A stretch of DNA of 64,000 nucleotides, taken from assembly GCF_003234185.1 (NCBI RefSeq), contig NZ_QKSM01000001.1:248001-312000 (forward strand), written 5' to 3'. The position numbers were made by a program, and so were the translations under genes. Below are positions 46,747 to 55,292 of the stretch, one piece after another (the stretch's first letter is position 1; every line of letters starts with the position of its first letter). The DNA is from Curtobacterium sp. MCSS17_008 (GTDB lineage: Bacteria > Actinomycetota > Actinomycetes > Actinomycetales > Microbacteriaceae). The notes beneath the pieces were generated by a model. It saw only the letters and a list, made by a program, of their open reading frames with translations, made no database searches and was not told the origin of the DNA.

Positions 46747-48279
46747 ATGCAGGTCCTCGTCACCGGTGCCACCGGGTACATCGGCGGACGTCTCGTCCCC
46801 CGCCTCCTCGAGGCCGGACACGACGTCCGGGTCTTCGTCCGTACGCCCCGCAAGCTGCAGGACGTCCCGTGGCACGACGACGTCGAGGTGGCCGAGGGCG
46901 ACCTGCAGGACGCCGGTGCCGTACGGTCCGCCGTCCAGGGCGTCGAGGCCGTCTACTACCTCGCGCACGCCATGGGAGCCGACGGCGACTTCGAGCGAGC
47001 CGAGCGCGACGCCGTCGAGACCGTGGCACGTGCAGCCCGCGACGCGGGCGTGCGCCGCTTCGTCTACCTGGGCGGGCTGCACCCGGACGGGGAACTGTCG
47101 CGGCACCTCCGCAGTCGCAAGGAGGTCGGCGACGTGCTGCTGGCGTCCGGCGTCCCGACCATCGCCTACCAGGCGGGCGTCGTCATCGGGTCCGGGAGCA
47201 CGTCGTTCGAGATGATCCGGCACGTGACGGACGTCCTGCCGTGGATGCCCGCTCCGCGGTGGGTCCGCAACCGCATCCAGCCGATCGCCGTCCGCGACGT
47301 CCTCTACTACCTGGTCGAGGCGCTCGAGATCCCCGCGGACGTGAACCGGACGTTCGACATCGGCGGACCGGACGTCCTCAAGTACGGGCAGATGCTCAAC
47401 GGCTACGCCGTCGAGGCGAAGCTGCCGCAGCGGCGCTTCACCGTGCTCCCCGTGTTGACCCCCGGGCTCTCCGCGCACTGGTTCAACCTGGTGACGCCGA
47501 TCCCGCGCAAGCTCGCGACGCCGATCATCGAGTCGCTCCAGTTCGAGTGCGTGCAGCGCGAGCACGACATCGACGAGTACGTGCCTCGCCCCGAGGGCGG
47601 ACTCACCCCGTACCGTCGCGCGGTCCGGCTCGCCCTGACGAAGATGCGCAAGGGCGAGGTCGAGACGAGCTGGCGGAGCGCCACGATCTCGTCGACGCCA
47701 GCAGACCCCTTGCCGAGCGACCCGGAGTGGGCGGGCCACACCGTCTACGTCGACGACCGCAAGCGGCACTCGTCCGCCAGCGCGGACGACGTCTGGCGCG
47801 TCGTCGAGTCGATCGGCGGCGAGAACGGCTGGTACTCGTTCCCCCTGGCATGGGTGGCGCGCGGCTGGCTGGACAAGCTCGCCGGCGGCGTGGGGCTCAA
47901 CCGTGGACGACGGGACCCGCACCGGCTCGAACAGGGCGACGCGCTGGACTGGTGGCGTGTGGAACAGCTGGAGCGCGGGCGCTACCTCCGGCTCCGCGCC
48001 GAGTTCAAGTCCCCTGGACGCGCCTGGCTCGAGATGCGCGTGACCCCGAGCGAGGACGGCGGCAGCGACTACCACCAGCGCGCGATCTACTTCCCGCAGG
48101 GGCTGTCCGGGCGCCTGTACTGGTACGGCATCCTGCCCTTCCACGGGGTCATCTTCCCCGGCATGGTGGAGCGGATCACCGCCGCTGCCGAGCGCGAGTC
48201 GCAGCACACCGAGTCGACGGGTCGGAACTGGACCCAGCAGAATGGCAAGACGGAACCGGCACACGAGGAGGCAGCATGA
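46747..48279 (+). CDS. NAD(P)-binding SDR fused to a DUF2867-like domain
   Basis: Protein of 510 residues. Residues 1-300 are an extended/atypical SDR: VLVTGATGYIGGRLVPRLLE cofactor motif, EAVYYLAHAMGADGDFERAE, and RFVYLGGLHPDGELS, the YwnB/NmrA-like branch that often acts on quinone or lipid intermediates. Residues about 330-500 match the DUF2867 domain (DDVWRVVESIGGENGWYSFP, then WWRVEQLERGRYLRLRAEFK). This fusion is a known architecture; substrate unknown. Coupled by a 4-base overlap (ATGA) to the SGNH hydrolase, suggesting related chemistry. Confidence 0.88.
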   Translation: MQVLVTGATGYIGGRLVPRLLEAGHDVRVFVRTPRKLQDVPWHDDVEVAEGDLQDAGAVRSAVQGVEAVYYLAHAMGADGDFERAERDAVETVARAARDAGVRRFVYLGGLHPDGELSRHLRSRKEVGDVLLASGVPTIAYQAGVVIGSGSTSFEMIRHVTDVLPWMPAPRWVRNRIQPIAVRDVLYYLVEALEIPADVNRTFDIGGPDVLKYGQMLNGYAVEAKLPQRRFTVLPVLTPGLSAHWFNLVTPIPRKLATPIIESLQFECVQREHDIDEYVPRPEGGLTPYRRAVRLALTKMRKGEVETSWRSATISSTPADPLPSDPEWAGHTVYVDDRKRHSSASADDVWRVVESIGGENGWYSFPLAWVARGWLDKLAGGVGLNRGRRDPHRLEQGDALDWWRVEQLERGRYLRLRAEFKSPGRAWLEMRVTPSEDGGSDYHQRAIYFPQGLSGRLYWYGILPFHGVIFPGMVERITAAAERESQHTESTGRNWTQQNGKTEPAHEEAA

Positions 48280-48860
48280 GCACGGAACACCCCAGCGTCC
48301 TGTTCCTGGGCGACAGCATCACCGAGCAGGGTTCCTGGGACCAGTGGCTCCCGGGGGAGCGCACGAGCAACCAGGGCGTCGGCGGCGACACCACCGACGG
48401 AGTGCTCGCGCGGCTCGACGCCGTCATCGCCGCACAGCCCGAGGTGATCGTGCTGCTCATCGGCACGAACGACTTCGGCAACCACCGCTCGAGCGTCGAG
48501 CACGTGGTCCGCGGCGTGGAGTCGATCCTCGTCACACTGCGCCGTGAGCTCCCGGGCGTGCGGCTCCTGCTGGTGTCGATCCTCCCGCGCCAGTCCGACT
48601 GGTGCGCCAAGATCGAGGAGGCGAACCGGCACCTCCGCCAGTTCGTCGCGACCTGTCACGCCCAGTACCTCGACCTCTGGCCGGCACTCGCAGAGGACGA
48701 CCACCTGGCCGAGCGGTTCACCGAGGACGGGCTGCACCTCAACGACGAGGGCTACCGCGCCGTCGTGGACGAGCTGATCCCGGCACTCGAGCGGGTGCGC
48801 GGGCTCCCGCCGATGTCCCGTCCCATCCAGGCGATCGACCTCGAGGAGGCCGGCGCCTGA
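48276..48860 (+). CDS. SGNH/GDSL hydrolase (cytoplasmic)
   Basis: Esterase/lipase-fold protein of 194 residues. Block I LFLGDSITEQGSW (Ser nucleophile), block II Gly in QGVGGDTTDG, block III LIGTNDFG (Asn), block V DGLHLNDEGYRA (Asp and His). All four SGNH residues are present. No signal peptide, so it acts inside the cell. GAGGAGG 4-5 bases before the ATG. Stop overlaps the next gene (TGATG). Substrate unknown. Confidence 0.92.
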   Translation: MSTEHPSVLFLGDSITEQGSWDQWLPGERTSNQGVGGDTTDGVLARLDAVIAAQPEVIVLLIGTNDFGNHRSSVEHVVRGVESILVTLRRELPGVRLLLVSILPRQSDWCAKIEEANRHLRQFVATCHAQYLDLWPALAEDDHLAERFTEDGLHLNDEGYRAVVDELIPALERVRGLPPMSRPIQAIDLEEAGA

Positions 48861-49312
48861 TGGCGCGGAAGGGCCGGCCCCCGGCGGGGTCGTCGCTGCA
48901 CGGCGTCCCGTCGCGCACGGCCGACCCGCAGTCGGCGGGGCAGGTCCGCCCGGGCCCGCCACCGGGATCGACCCCGCCCTTCACCCGGCCCGCACTCGCG
49001 CCGTCGCTCCTGGCGGCCGTGGTGCTGCTCGCGTGCACGGCCATCGTCGACGCCCCGGCGTTCGTCTTCGCCCGCTGGGGCGTCACCGTCCTCGCACTCA
49101 TCGTCCTGGTCTTCGCGGTGCGCGGGCGGACCTGGTGGGCGGCGGTCCTCACCGCGGCGATCGCGGTCTGCTGGAACCCGGTCGTCGTCGTGCCGATCCC
49201 CGGCGAGGTGTGGGCGGCGCTGCAGGTCCTGGCGGCCGCGCTGTTCGTCGTCGTCGGCCTCGTCGTGAAGGTGCCGCGCGAGACCGACGCAGGCCGCGCC
49301 TCCCGTCCCTAG
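48860..49312 (+). CDS. Small integral membrane protein (DUF6804-like)
   Basis: Protein of 150 residues: a Pro/Gly-rich N-terminal 45 residues, then four hydrophobic spans (SLLAAVVLLACTAIV, VTVLALIVLVFAV, WWAAVLTAAIAVCWNPVVVV, VWAALQVLAAALFVVVGLVV). The WNPVVVVPIPGEVW segment resembles the NP-x-P motif of small DUF6804-type membrane proteins; that match is tentative. Third gene of the SDR-SGNH unit. Its 3' end contains GCCTCCCGTCC just before the stop, the arm sequence of the hairpin family. Confidence 0.7.
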   Translation: MARKGRPPAGSSLHGVPSRTADPQSAGQVRPGPPPGSTPPFTRPALAPSLLAAVVLLACTAIVDAPAFVFARWGVTVLALIVLVFAVRGRTWWAAVLTAAIAVCWNPVVVVPIPGEVWAALQVLAAALFVVVGLVVKVPRETDAGRASRP

Positions 49313-49407
49313 CGGCAGCGCCGCCCGAAGGCAGCAGCCGCTCAGCCGGCGACGGCAGCCGCACCGGGAGGAGCGCGGGCGCGCGGACCGAGCTTCCCCG
49401 CGGACGG

Positions 49408-49413
49408 TAGGAT
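49408..49413 (+). promoter_or_regulatory. -10 hexamer TAGGAT upstream of the Stealth gene
   Basis: TAGGAT 45 bases before the ATG at 49459; the leader has GAAGGG 5 bases before the start. Confidence 0.45.
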
Positions 49414-49458
49414 CGGACCGTCGGGCACGCGGCCCGACCACACACCCGAAGGGCATGG

Positions 49459-51012
49459 ATGAGCCACGAGACCGAGCCGGCGACCGAGAGTCCTCTGCTG
49501 AACCCTCGACCGTCCTCCGGCGGTCTCGACCGTCCTGACGTCGTCGTCCGCAAGGGACGTCTGACCCTGGTCAACGGGCACCTCACGCCCCAGCAGTCGA
49601 TGATCGAGGACCTGTTGTTCCTCGACGACGCCCTCACCGCCGGTGACGTCGACCACCTGCTCATCCGCGGCAACGACCGTCGACCGGTCATCGCCGTCGA
49701 CGAGCGCGACCGACAGCGAGCCGAGAGTGCGATCATGGCTGCCGCGGCCAACGAACCGTTCTACGCGAAGCCGCCGGGCGAGCCAGCCGTGCTCGTCATC
49801 GACGACGGGCTCGGATCGGTGGACGAGCCGGTGCTCCGTGTGTTCCGTCCTCGGCTCGAACCCCTCGGGCGGCTCCGCTACGGCGCGGAGACGAGCGTGC
49901 AGCTCGAGTTCTGGCGTGTCACCGACACCGAGGTGCTGGCTCCCGTCGAGAACGCCCTGATGCGACGCAGCTTGCCGATCGACGAGTTCGTCCTCGTCGA
50001 CATCGAGCGGTACGGCCGCACCTGGCGCACGGTCGAGCACATGTTCGACGACCACGTCTCCGACATCCGCTTCCCGATCGACATCGTGTTCTCGTGGGTC
50101 GACGGCAACGCGATCGAGTACCAGCGTGCCCGGCAGGCGGCGCAGGCGAACGCCGTGCTGGGGGAGGGCGACGACGCCCCCGCGCGCTTCCGGCAGATCG
50201 ACGAGCTCAAGTACGCCCTCCGCTCCGTGCACACCTTCGCGCCGTGGATCCGCCGGATCTACATCGCCACCGACTCCCCGGCGCCGGCGTGGCTCGCCGA
50301 CCACCCGAAGGTGCGGATCGTCCGGAGCGAGGAATTCTTCGCGGACCCCTCGGTCCTGCCGACCCACAACTCCCAGGCCGTCGAGTCGCAGCTGCACCAC
50401 ATCCCGGGCATCAGTGAGCACTTCATCTACTCGAACGACGACATGTTCTTCGGCCGCATGGTCGAGCCGTCGGTCTTCTTCAGCCCCGGCTCGGTGACCA
50501 AGTTCATCCTCGCGACGACCCGCATCGGACTCGGCTCGAACAACCCGGCGCGCAGCGGTTTCGAGAACTCCGCACGCGTCAACCGGCGGCTGCTGCAGCA
50601 GCGGTTCGGCGCCGTCACCACTCGCCACCTCGAGCACGCGCCGACGCCGCTGCGCGCGTCGATCATGACCGAGATGGAGCACGAGTTCGCCCCCGAGTTC
50701 CAGGCCACGGCGGCGTCGCGCTTCCGTGCGGCGGACAACATCTCGGTGACGAACTCGCTGTACCACTACTACGCGCTCCTCACTGGCCGGGCGATCGTGC
50801 AGGAGAACGCTCCCGTCAGGTACATCGACACGACGATGCAGTCCGGGTTGAAGGCGCTCGACGAGCTGCTCAAGAAGCGGAACGTCGACTTCTTCTGCCT
50901 CAACGACGGCAGCTTCCCCGAGGTGTCCGACGAGGAGCGCACCCAGCGCGTGACGGACTTCCTCGAGAAGTACTTCCCGTTCCCGGCGCCGTGGGAGAAG
51001 CCGACCGACTGA
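49459..51012 (+). CDS. Stealth-family hexose-1-phosphate transferase
   Basis: Protein of 517 residues with the Stealth conserved regions: CR1 PIDIVFSWVDGNAIEYQ, CR2 RFRQIDELKYALRSVHTFAP with IRRIYIATD, CR3 HHIPGISEHFIYSNDDMFFG, and a CR4-like closing segment FCLNDGSFPEVSDEER. Family members move a sugar-1-phosphate from a nucleotide sugar to build phosphodiester-linked capsule or teichoic-type polymers (also GlcNAc-1-phosphotransferase in animals). Residues 1-200 are a preceding domain seen in actinobacterial members. No signal peptide; cytoplasmic face. Monocistronic; suggests a phosphate-linked surface glycan. Confidence 0.9.
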   Translation: MSHETEPATESPLLNPRPSSGGLDRPDVVVRKGRLTLVNGHLTPQQSMIEDLLFLDDALTAGDVDHLLIRGNDRRPVIAVDERDRQRAESAIMAAAANEPFYAKPPGEPAVLVIDDGLGSVDEPVLRVFRPRLEPLGRLRYGAETSVQLEFWRVTDTEVLAPVENALMRRSLPIDEFVLVDIERYGRTWRTVEHMFDDHVSDIRFPIDIVFSWVDGNAIEYQRARQAAQANAVLGEGDDAPARFRQIDELKYALRSVHTFAPWIRRIYIATDSPAPAWLADHPKVRIVRSEEFFADPSVLPTHNSQAVESQLHHIPGISEHFIYSNDDMFFGRMVEPSVFFSPGSVTKFILATTRIGLGSNNPARSGFENSARVNRRLLQQRFGAVTTRHLEHAPTPLRASIMTEMEHEFAPEFQATAASRFRAADNISVTNSLYHYYALLTGRAIVQENAPVRYIDTTMQSGLKALDELLKKRNVDFFCLNDGSFPEVSDEERTQRVTDFLEKYFPFPAPWEKPTD

Positions 51013-51090
51013 GGGGCGGTGCCGTCGGGCCGGGGCTTCCCGGCGCGATCGGCCTCGGGACCTGCCTCGCCGCCGCCGCCGCCGGTCGGC

Positions 51091-51207
51091 CCTGGTCGCA
51101 GGACACGCCGTTGCACGACGCCCTGGTCGCAGGACACGCCGTCGCACGACGCCCTGGTCGCAGGACACCGTTGCACGACGTCCTGGTCGCAGAACACGCT
51201 GCTCACC
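51091..51207. repeat. Four tandem copies of a 31-bp unit
   Basis: CCTGGTCGCAGGACACGCCG starts copies at 51091, 51122 and 51153 (period 31; the third copy lacks two bases) and a degraded fourth copy starts at 51182. Each copy ends in TGCACGACG or CGCACGACG. The unit shares GGTCGCA and CACGAC with the repeats at 9274 and 51220. No constant spacers, so not CRISPR. Confidence 0.85.
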
Positions 51208-51219
51208 TTCGTCACTGGC

Positions 51220-51278
51220 GGCGGGTCGTGCGACCGGAACGACCGCACCCGGCGAGTCGTGCGACCGGAACGACCGCA
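51220..51278. repeat. Two copies of the GGTCGTGCGACC repeat, 31-bp period
   Basis: GGCGGGTCGTGCGACCGGAA (51220) and its near-copy at 51251 (G to A once) are each followed by CGACCGCA. The core GGTCGTGCGACC (51224-51235) is a near-palindrome with a 2-base centre. Same core as 9274-9372, opposite orientation. Confidence 0.85.
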
Positions 51279-51353
51279 GGAGGCGCATGGAGCCACGCCG
51301 GGACCGCCGGGCGGAGCGGTGCGCGCCGCGCCTCCGGCGTCAGGGATCCGGCG

Positions 51354-52313
51354 TCAGCGACGGACGGGCGACGTGGGCACGGTGTCGAGGGTGAACACCG
51401 GGATGCTCGCGGTCACCGGGGCCGGCTCCACCGCCGGTGCGATCGTGACGCCGGCCGCACTGAGACGAGCCTCGGTCTGCTCGGACGACACCGGCTCGCC
51501 GACCGTGGAGTAGTGACCGGCCGGCACGACCGAGTGCACGACGTTGTTGCCGTACACGTGCACGAGGTTGAACGACTGCGCTCCGTCCTGCCCGCGGGTC
51601 CCGCCCTGGTACTCGGTCAAGTCCTGTGTGTAGCACGTCGCACTGGCGACGGACACCGGGACCCCGGCGAAGACCGCGCTCGTCGAGTAGTGCAGGTGAC
51701 CGGCGATGATCGAGATGACGTCGGAGCCCTCGACGACCTCGGCCAGGGCGGCCTGGTCACGGAGTTCGACGAGCACCGCCAGGTCCTGGACGCTCGGCAC
51801 GGGCGGGTGGTGCATCGCGAGGATGGTCCCGTGCGGTGCGGCTTCCGAGAGGACCTCGGCGAGCCAGTCGAGCTGCGCGGGGGAGACCTCGCCGTGGTGT
51901 GCACCGGGGACGCTCGTGTCGAGGGTGATGACGCGCAGACCGTTGACGTCGTACACGAAGTCGACGGGCCGGTCCGTGGGTTGCAGGCCGAAGAGCTCCT
52001 GGCGGAACGCGCCGCGCTCATCGTGGTTGCCCATTGCCCAGATGACCTGCGCGCCGATGCGGCGTGCAGCGGGCTCGACGATGTCGCGGACACGGACGTA
52101 GGCACCGGCCTCACCCTTGTCGGCCACGTCGCCGGTCACGACGATGGCCTCCGGGCGGGAGGCGGAAGCCTCGATGTCGGCGATGATCGCCGAGAGGCGG
52201 GCCGCTGAGTCGACGTCACCGTAGAGCGCGCCGTCCCCCGCCACGAGGTGGGTGTCGCTGAGGTGGAGGAGGAAGTGGTTCGGCCTAGGGTGTTCGGCCG
52301 TCCGGCTGTCCAT
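51354..52313 (-). CDS. Metallophosphoesterase, CpdA-type (cyclic nucleotide phosphodiesterase-like)
   Basis: Calcineurin-like phosphoesterase of 319 residues. Metal ligands: DTH in LHLSDTHLVAGDG, GDVAD in VVTGDVADKGE, GNHDE in WAMGNHDERG, then MHHPP and GHLHYSTSA. This set and order match class III 3',5'-cAMP phosphodiesterases (CpdA/Rv0805). The last 50 residues form an extra tail. ATG at 52313. It could set cyclic nucleotide levels or cleave phospholipid-type diesters; the substrate is unproven. Downstream of the qcr operon but beyond its terminator. Confidence 0.9.
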   Translation of the reverse strand: MDSRTAEHPRPNHFLLHLSDTHLVAGDGALYGDVDSAARLSAIIADIEASASRPEAIVVTGDVADKGEAGAYVRVRDIVEPAARRIGAQVIWAMGNHDERGAFRQELFGLQPTDRPVDFVYDVNGLRVITLDTSVPGAHHGEVSPAQLDWLAEVLSEAAPHGTILAMHHPPVPSVQDLAVLVELRDQAALAEVVEGSDVISIIAGHLHYSTSAVFAGVPVSVASATCYTQDLTEYQGGTRGQDGAQSFNLVHVYGNNVVHSVVPAGHYSTVGEPVSSEQTEARLSAAGVTIAPAVEPAPVTASIPVFTLDTVPTSPVRR

Positions 52314-52440
52314 CGGGTCTCTCGTTCCGTTGGCGGATGCGTGGTGCAACACGTTGCCACACCGTCCTGGACGAGTCCAGCACGCGACCCTGAACGTCGT
52401 GTGAACCGGAAGAGGTCTCCGAGCGAACCGTGCACGACGA

Positions 52441-52475
52441 GAACGCCCCCGACCACGATGTGGTCGGGGGCGTTC
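52441..52475 (-). terminator. Terminator hairpin of the ctaE-qcrCAB operon
   Basis: Perfect 16-bp arms GAACGCCCCCGACCAC (52441-52456) and complement (52460-52475), loop GAT, 22 bases after the qcrB stop in the direction of transcription. Confidence 0.85.
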
Positions 52476-52497
52476 GTTCCCAGCGCTGCGCGGCTCG

Positions 52498-54192
52498 CTA
52501 GTGGTTGCCGGCTCCGAGCGCGGGGGCCTGGGCCTGGTGGTCACCCTCCAGCTCCGGACCGTGGTGCGCGGCGTGCGCAGCCTCGAGCTCGGCCTTCGTG
52601 ACCGGCGCGATGCGGTCCTCGAAGAAGAAGCGGGAGAGGTTCGCACGGACCTTCTGCACCCCGGTGATCCGGCCCTTGGCGTCCGGACGGATCATGAGCG
52701 GCTTGTACTCGTTGAACTGCAGGAGCTTCCAGCGCTCGTACTCGTCGAGCTGCTCGTGCACCTCGATGTACTCGCCGTGGGGGAGGCGGACGATGCGACC
52801 CGACTCGTAGCCGTGCAGCACGATCTCGCGGTCCTTCTTCTGCAGTGCGAGGCAGACGCGCTTCGTGATCCAGAAGGCGACGAAGGGTCCGAGGACCGTC
52901 GTTGCCTGGATCACGTGGATCACGTGCTCGATCGACACCATGAAGTGCGTGGCGATGATGTCCGACGAGGCGGCGAACATCAGGCTCAGGTAGAGCACGA
53001 TGCCGGCTGCGCCGATGGCCGTCCGGGTCGGGGCGTTGCGCGGGCGGTCGGCCAGGTGGTGCTCACGCTTGTCCCCGGTCACCCACGCTTCGAGGAACGG
53101 GTACATGAGGATCGCGACGATGAGGCCCACCAGGACCGCGATCGGCACGAGGATGTTGAACGACACCGTGTAGCCGAACCACACGACCTCCCAGTGCGGC
53201 GGCACCAGACGGAGCGCGCCGTCGGCGAAGCCGATGTACCAGTCGGGCTGGGTACCGGCGGACACCGGGGACGGGTCGTACGGGCCGTAGTTCCAGATCG
53301 GGTTGATCGTGAACAGCGACGCGATGAGGGCCAGGATGCCCGCGACGATGAAGAAGAAGCCACCGGCCTTCGCGGCGAACGCCGGGAGGATCGGGACACC
53401 GACGACGTTCTCGTTCGTCTTGCCCGGGCCCGCGAACTGCGTGTGCTTGTTGATGACGACGAGCACGAGGTGGACGCCGAGCACCGCGACGAGGATCGCC
53501 GGCAGCAGCAGGATGTGCAGCGTGTAGAGGCGGCCGACGATGTCGGTGCCCGGGAACTCGCCGCCGAACAGCAGGTAGGCGATCCAGACGCCGATCACCG
53601 GGACGCCCTCGATCATGCCGACGATGATGCGGAGACCGTTGCCGGAGAGCAGGTCGTCGGGGAGCGAGTAGCCGGTGAAGCCCTCCGCCATGGCGAGGAC
53701 CCAGAGCAGGAAGCCGAAGACCCAGTTGAGCTCACGCGGCTTGCGGAACGCGCCGGTGAAGAAGACGCGTGCCATGTGCAGCATCACCGAGGCGACGAAC
53801 AGCAGGGCCGCCCAGTGGTGGATCTGACGGACGAACAGACCACCGCGGATGTCGAACGAGATGTTCAGCGTGGACTGCAGCGCCGTCGACATCTCGACGC
53901 CCTTGAGCGGCACGTAGGAGCCGTTGTAGACGACCTCGGTCATCGACGCCTGGAAGAAGAACGTCAGGAACGTCCCCGAGAGCAGCACGACGACGAAGCT
54001 GTACAGCGCCACCTCGCCGAGCATGAAGCTCCAGTGGTCGGGGAAGATCTTGCGCCCGACCTCCTTCACGAGACCCGAGATGCTGGTGCGCTCGTCGATG
54101 TAGTTGGCAGTGGCCCCGATGAGGCGGGACCCGCGCGCCGGCGCCGGCTTGGTGGCCGACGCGGGTGCGCTCGTGGTGGTGGTGCTGGTCAT
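52498..54192 (-). CDS. qcrB: Cytochrome bc1 complex cytochrome b subunit
   Basis: QcrB of 564 residues, quinol-oxidising subunit of the actinobacterial bc1-aa3 supercomplex. Haem-ligand helices include RQIHHWAALLFVASVMLHM and LLPAILVAVLGVHLVLV; the Qo-site PEWY equivalent reads QPDWY in AGTQPDWYIGFADG. Eight or more spans, plus an actinobacterial C-terminal cytoplasmic extension of over 100 residues (GEYIEVHEQLDEYERWKLLQ). ATG overlaps the qcrA stop by one base (TGATG). The target site of imidazopyridine-type inhibitors in mycobacteria is in this subunit. Confidence 0.96.
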   Translation of the reverse strand: MTSTTTTSAPASATKPAPARGSRLIGATANYIDERTSISGLVKEVGRKIFPDHWSFMLGEVALYSFVVVLLSGTFLTFFFQASMTEVVYNGSYVPLKGVEMSTALQSTLNISFDIRGGLFVRQIHHWAALLFVASVMLHMARVFFTGAFRKPRELNWVFGFLLWVLAMAEGFTGYSLPDDLLSGNGLRIIVGMIEGVPVIGVWIAYLLFGGEFPGTDIVGRLYTLHILLLPAILVAVLGVHLVLVVINKHTQFAGPGKTNENVVGVPILPAFAAKAGGFFFIVAGILALIASLFTINPIWNYGPYDPSPVSAGTQPDWYIGFADGALRLVPPHWEVVWFGYTVSFNILVPIAVLVGLIVAILMYPFLEAWVTGDKREHHLADRPRNAPTRTAIGAAGIVLYLSLMFAASSDIIATHFMVSIEHVIHVIQATTVLGPFVAFWITKRVCLALQKKDREIVLHGYESGRIVRLPHGEYIEVHEQLDEYERWKLLQFNEYKPLMIRPDAKGRITGVQKVRANLSRFFFEDRIAPVTKAELEAAHAAHHGPELEGDHQAQAPALGAGNH

Positions 54193-55259
54193 CAGCGTTC
54201 ACGCTCCCAGAAGGACGGTCCGACCGGCTCGTGGAAGTCGCTCTGGGCGATTAGGTAGCCGTCGTCGTCGATCGCGATCGGAAGTTGGGGGAGGGGACGT
54301 GCAGCCGGGCCGAAGATGACCTCGCAGTTGTTCGAGACGTCGAACGTCGACTGGTGGCACGGGCACAGCAGGTGGTGCGTCTGCTGCTCGTAGAGCGCGA
54401 CCGGGCACCCGACGTGGGTGCAGATCTTGGAGTAGGCGACGATGCCGTCGTAGCCCCAGTCCTCCTGCCCCTTGGCGGGGTTGAGGTCCTTCGGGTCGAG
54501 GCGCATGAGGAGGACGGAGGCCTTGGCCTTCTCCTCGAGCATGTGCTCGGACTCGAGCATGCCCTCCGGGATGACGTGGAAGACGGAGCCGATGGTGACG
54601 TCCGACGCCTTGATCGGCAGGCCCGTCGGGTCCTTCGTCAGGCGCAGCCCGGACTTCCAGAAGGTGTGGCGGAGCAGCTCGTTCGGGTCCTCTGCCGGAG
54701 CGAGGTCACGGACGAGGACGATCCCGGGCAGCGGGAAGGCTGCCAGTGCGCCGATCATCGAGTTGCGGATCAGCTTGCGACGGCTGAAGCCGGACTCCTT
54801 GTCCGCGAGCTGGAAGGCCTCGACCGCCTTGGCGCGGGTCGCGTCGGTGCCGCGGGTGCTGTGACGCATCTCCGTGATCTCGCGGTCGACCACGAGCGAC
54901 TTCGACCAGTACACGGCACCGAGGCCGAGCGCGGTCAGTGCCAGGGCGATCGCCAGACCGAGCCACAGGTTGCCGGACCGGACGGTACCGAAGTCCTCCG
55001 GGTCGATCGGGAAGGCGATGTACGCCGCGATCGCCAGGACGCTGCCCACGATGGACAGGTAGAAGAACGTCGCGACCTGACGTTCTGCGAGGCGCTGCTT
55101 CTTCGGGTCGACATCGGTGCGTCGCGCGCGGTGCGGCGGCTCACCGGGGTTCTCGAACGGGTCCGCGGGGACGACCGCGGTACCGGCCGACGTGCTGGTC
55201 GTGCCGTGCTTCTCGACAGCCGAGGACGAGTTCAGTGCCTCGTCGTCGTGCTCTGCCAT
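54192..55259 (-). CDS. qcrA: Cytochrome bc1 complex Rieske iron-sulfur subunit
   Basis: QcrA of 355 residues with the actinobacterial design of three N-terminal spans before the Rieske domain (FFYLSIVGSVLAIAAYIAF, LWLGLAIALALTALGLGAVY, LIRNSMIGALAAFPLPGIVL). [2Fe-2S] ligands: CTHVGC and CPCHQS, with the disulfide cysteines between. The ATG at 55259 has GAAGGGA 5 bases upstream; the in-frame GTG at 55286 would add 9 residues and lacks a site. Passes electrons from quinol to QcrC. Confidence 0.95.
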   Translation of the reverse strand: MAEHDDEALNSSSAVEKHGTTSTSAGTAVVPADPFENPGEPPHRARRTDVDPKKQRLAERQVATFFYLSIVGSVLAIAAYIAFPIDPEDFGTVRSGNLWLGLAIALALTALGLGAVYWSKSLVVDREITEMRHSTRGTDATRAKAVEAFQLADKESGFSRRKLIRNSMIGALAAFPLPGIVLVRDLAPAEDPNELLRHTFWKSGLRLTKDPTGLPIKASDVTIGSVFHVIPEGMLESEHMLEEKAKASVLLMRLDPKDLNPAKGQEDWGYDGIVAYSKICTHVGCPVALYEQQTHHLLCPCHQSTFDVSNNCEVIFGPAARPLPQLPIAIDDDGYLIAQSDFHEPVGPSFWERER

Positions 55260-55292
55260 GGTGTTCCCTTCAGTGTCGTTCGACACGGACGA

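Larger units (their letters stand above)
51013..51353. other. Gene-free interval between convergent genes, filled with repeats
   Basis: 341 bases between the Stealth gene and the CpdA-like gene. It holds the 31-bp-period repeats listed separately (51091-51207 and 51220-51278) and a CGCC/GCCG run near 51065-51090. All open frames across it translate to repeats of Arg/His/Asp and are not genes. Confidence 0.75.

Noticed and set aside
51091-51278. Possible CRISPR array
   Set aside because: Period 31 leaves no spacers: the copies are contiguous and similar along their whole length, and no cas gene is near.
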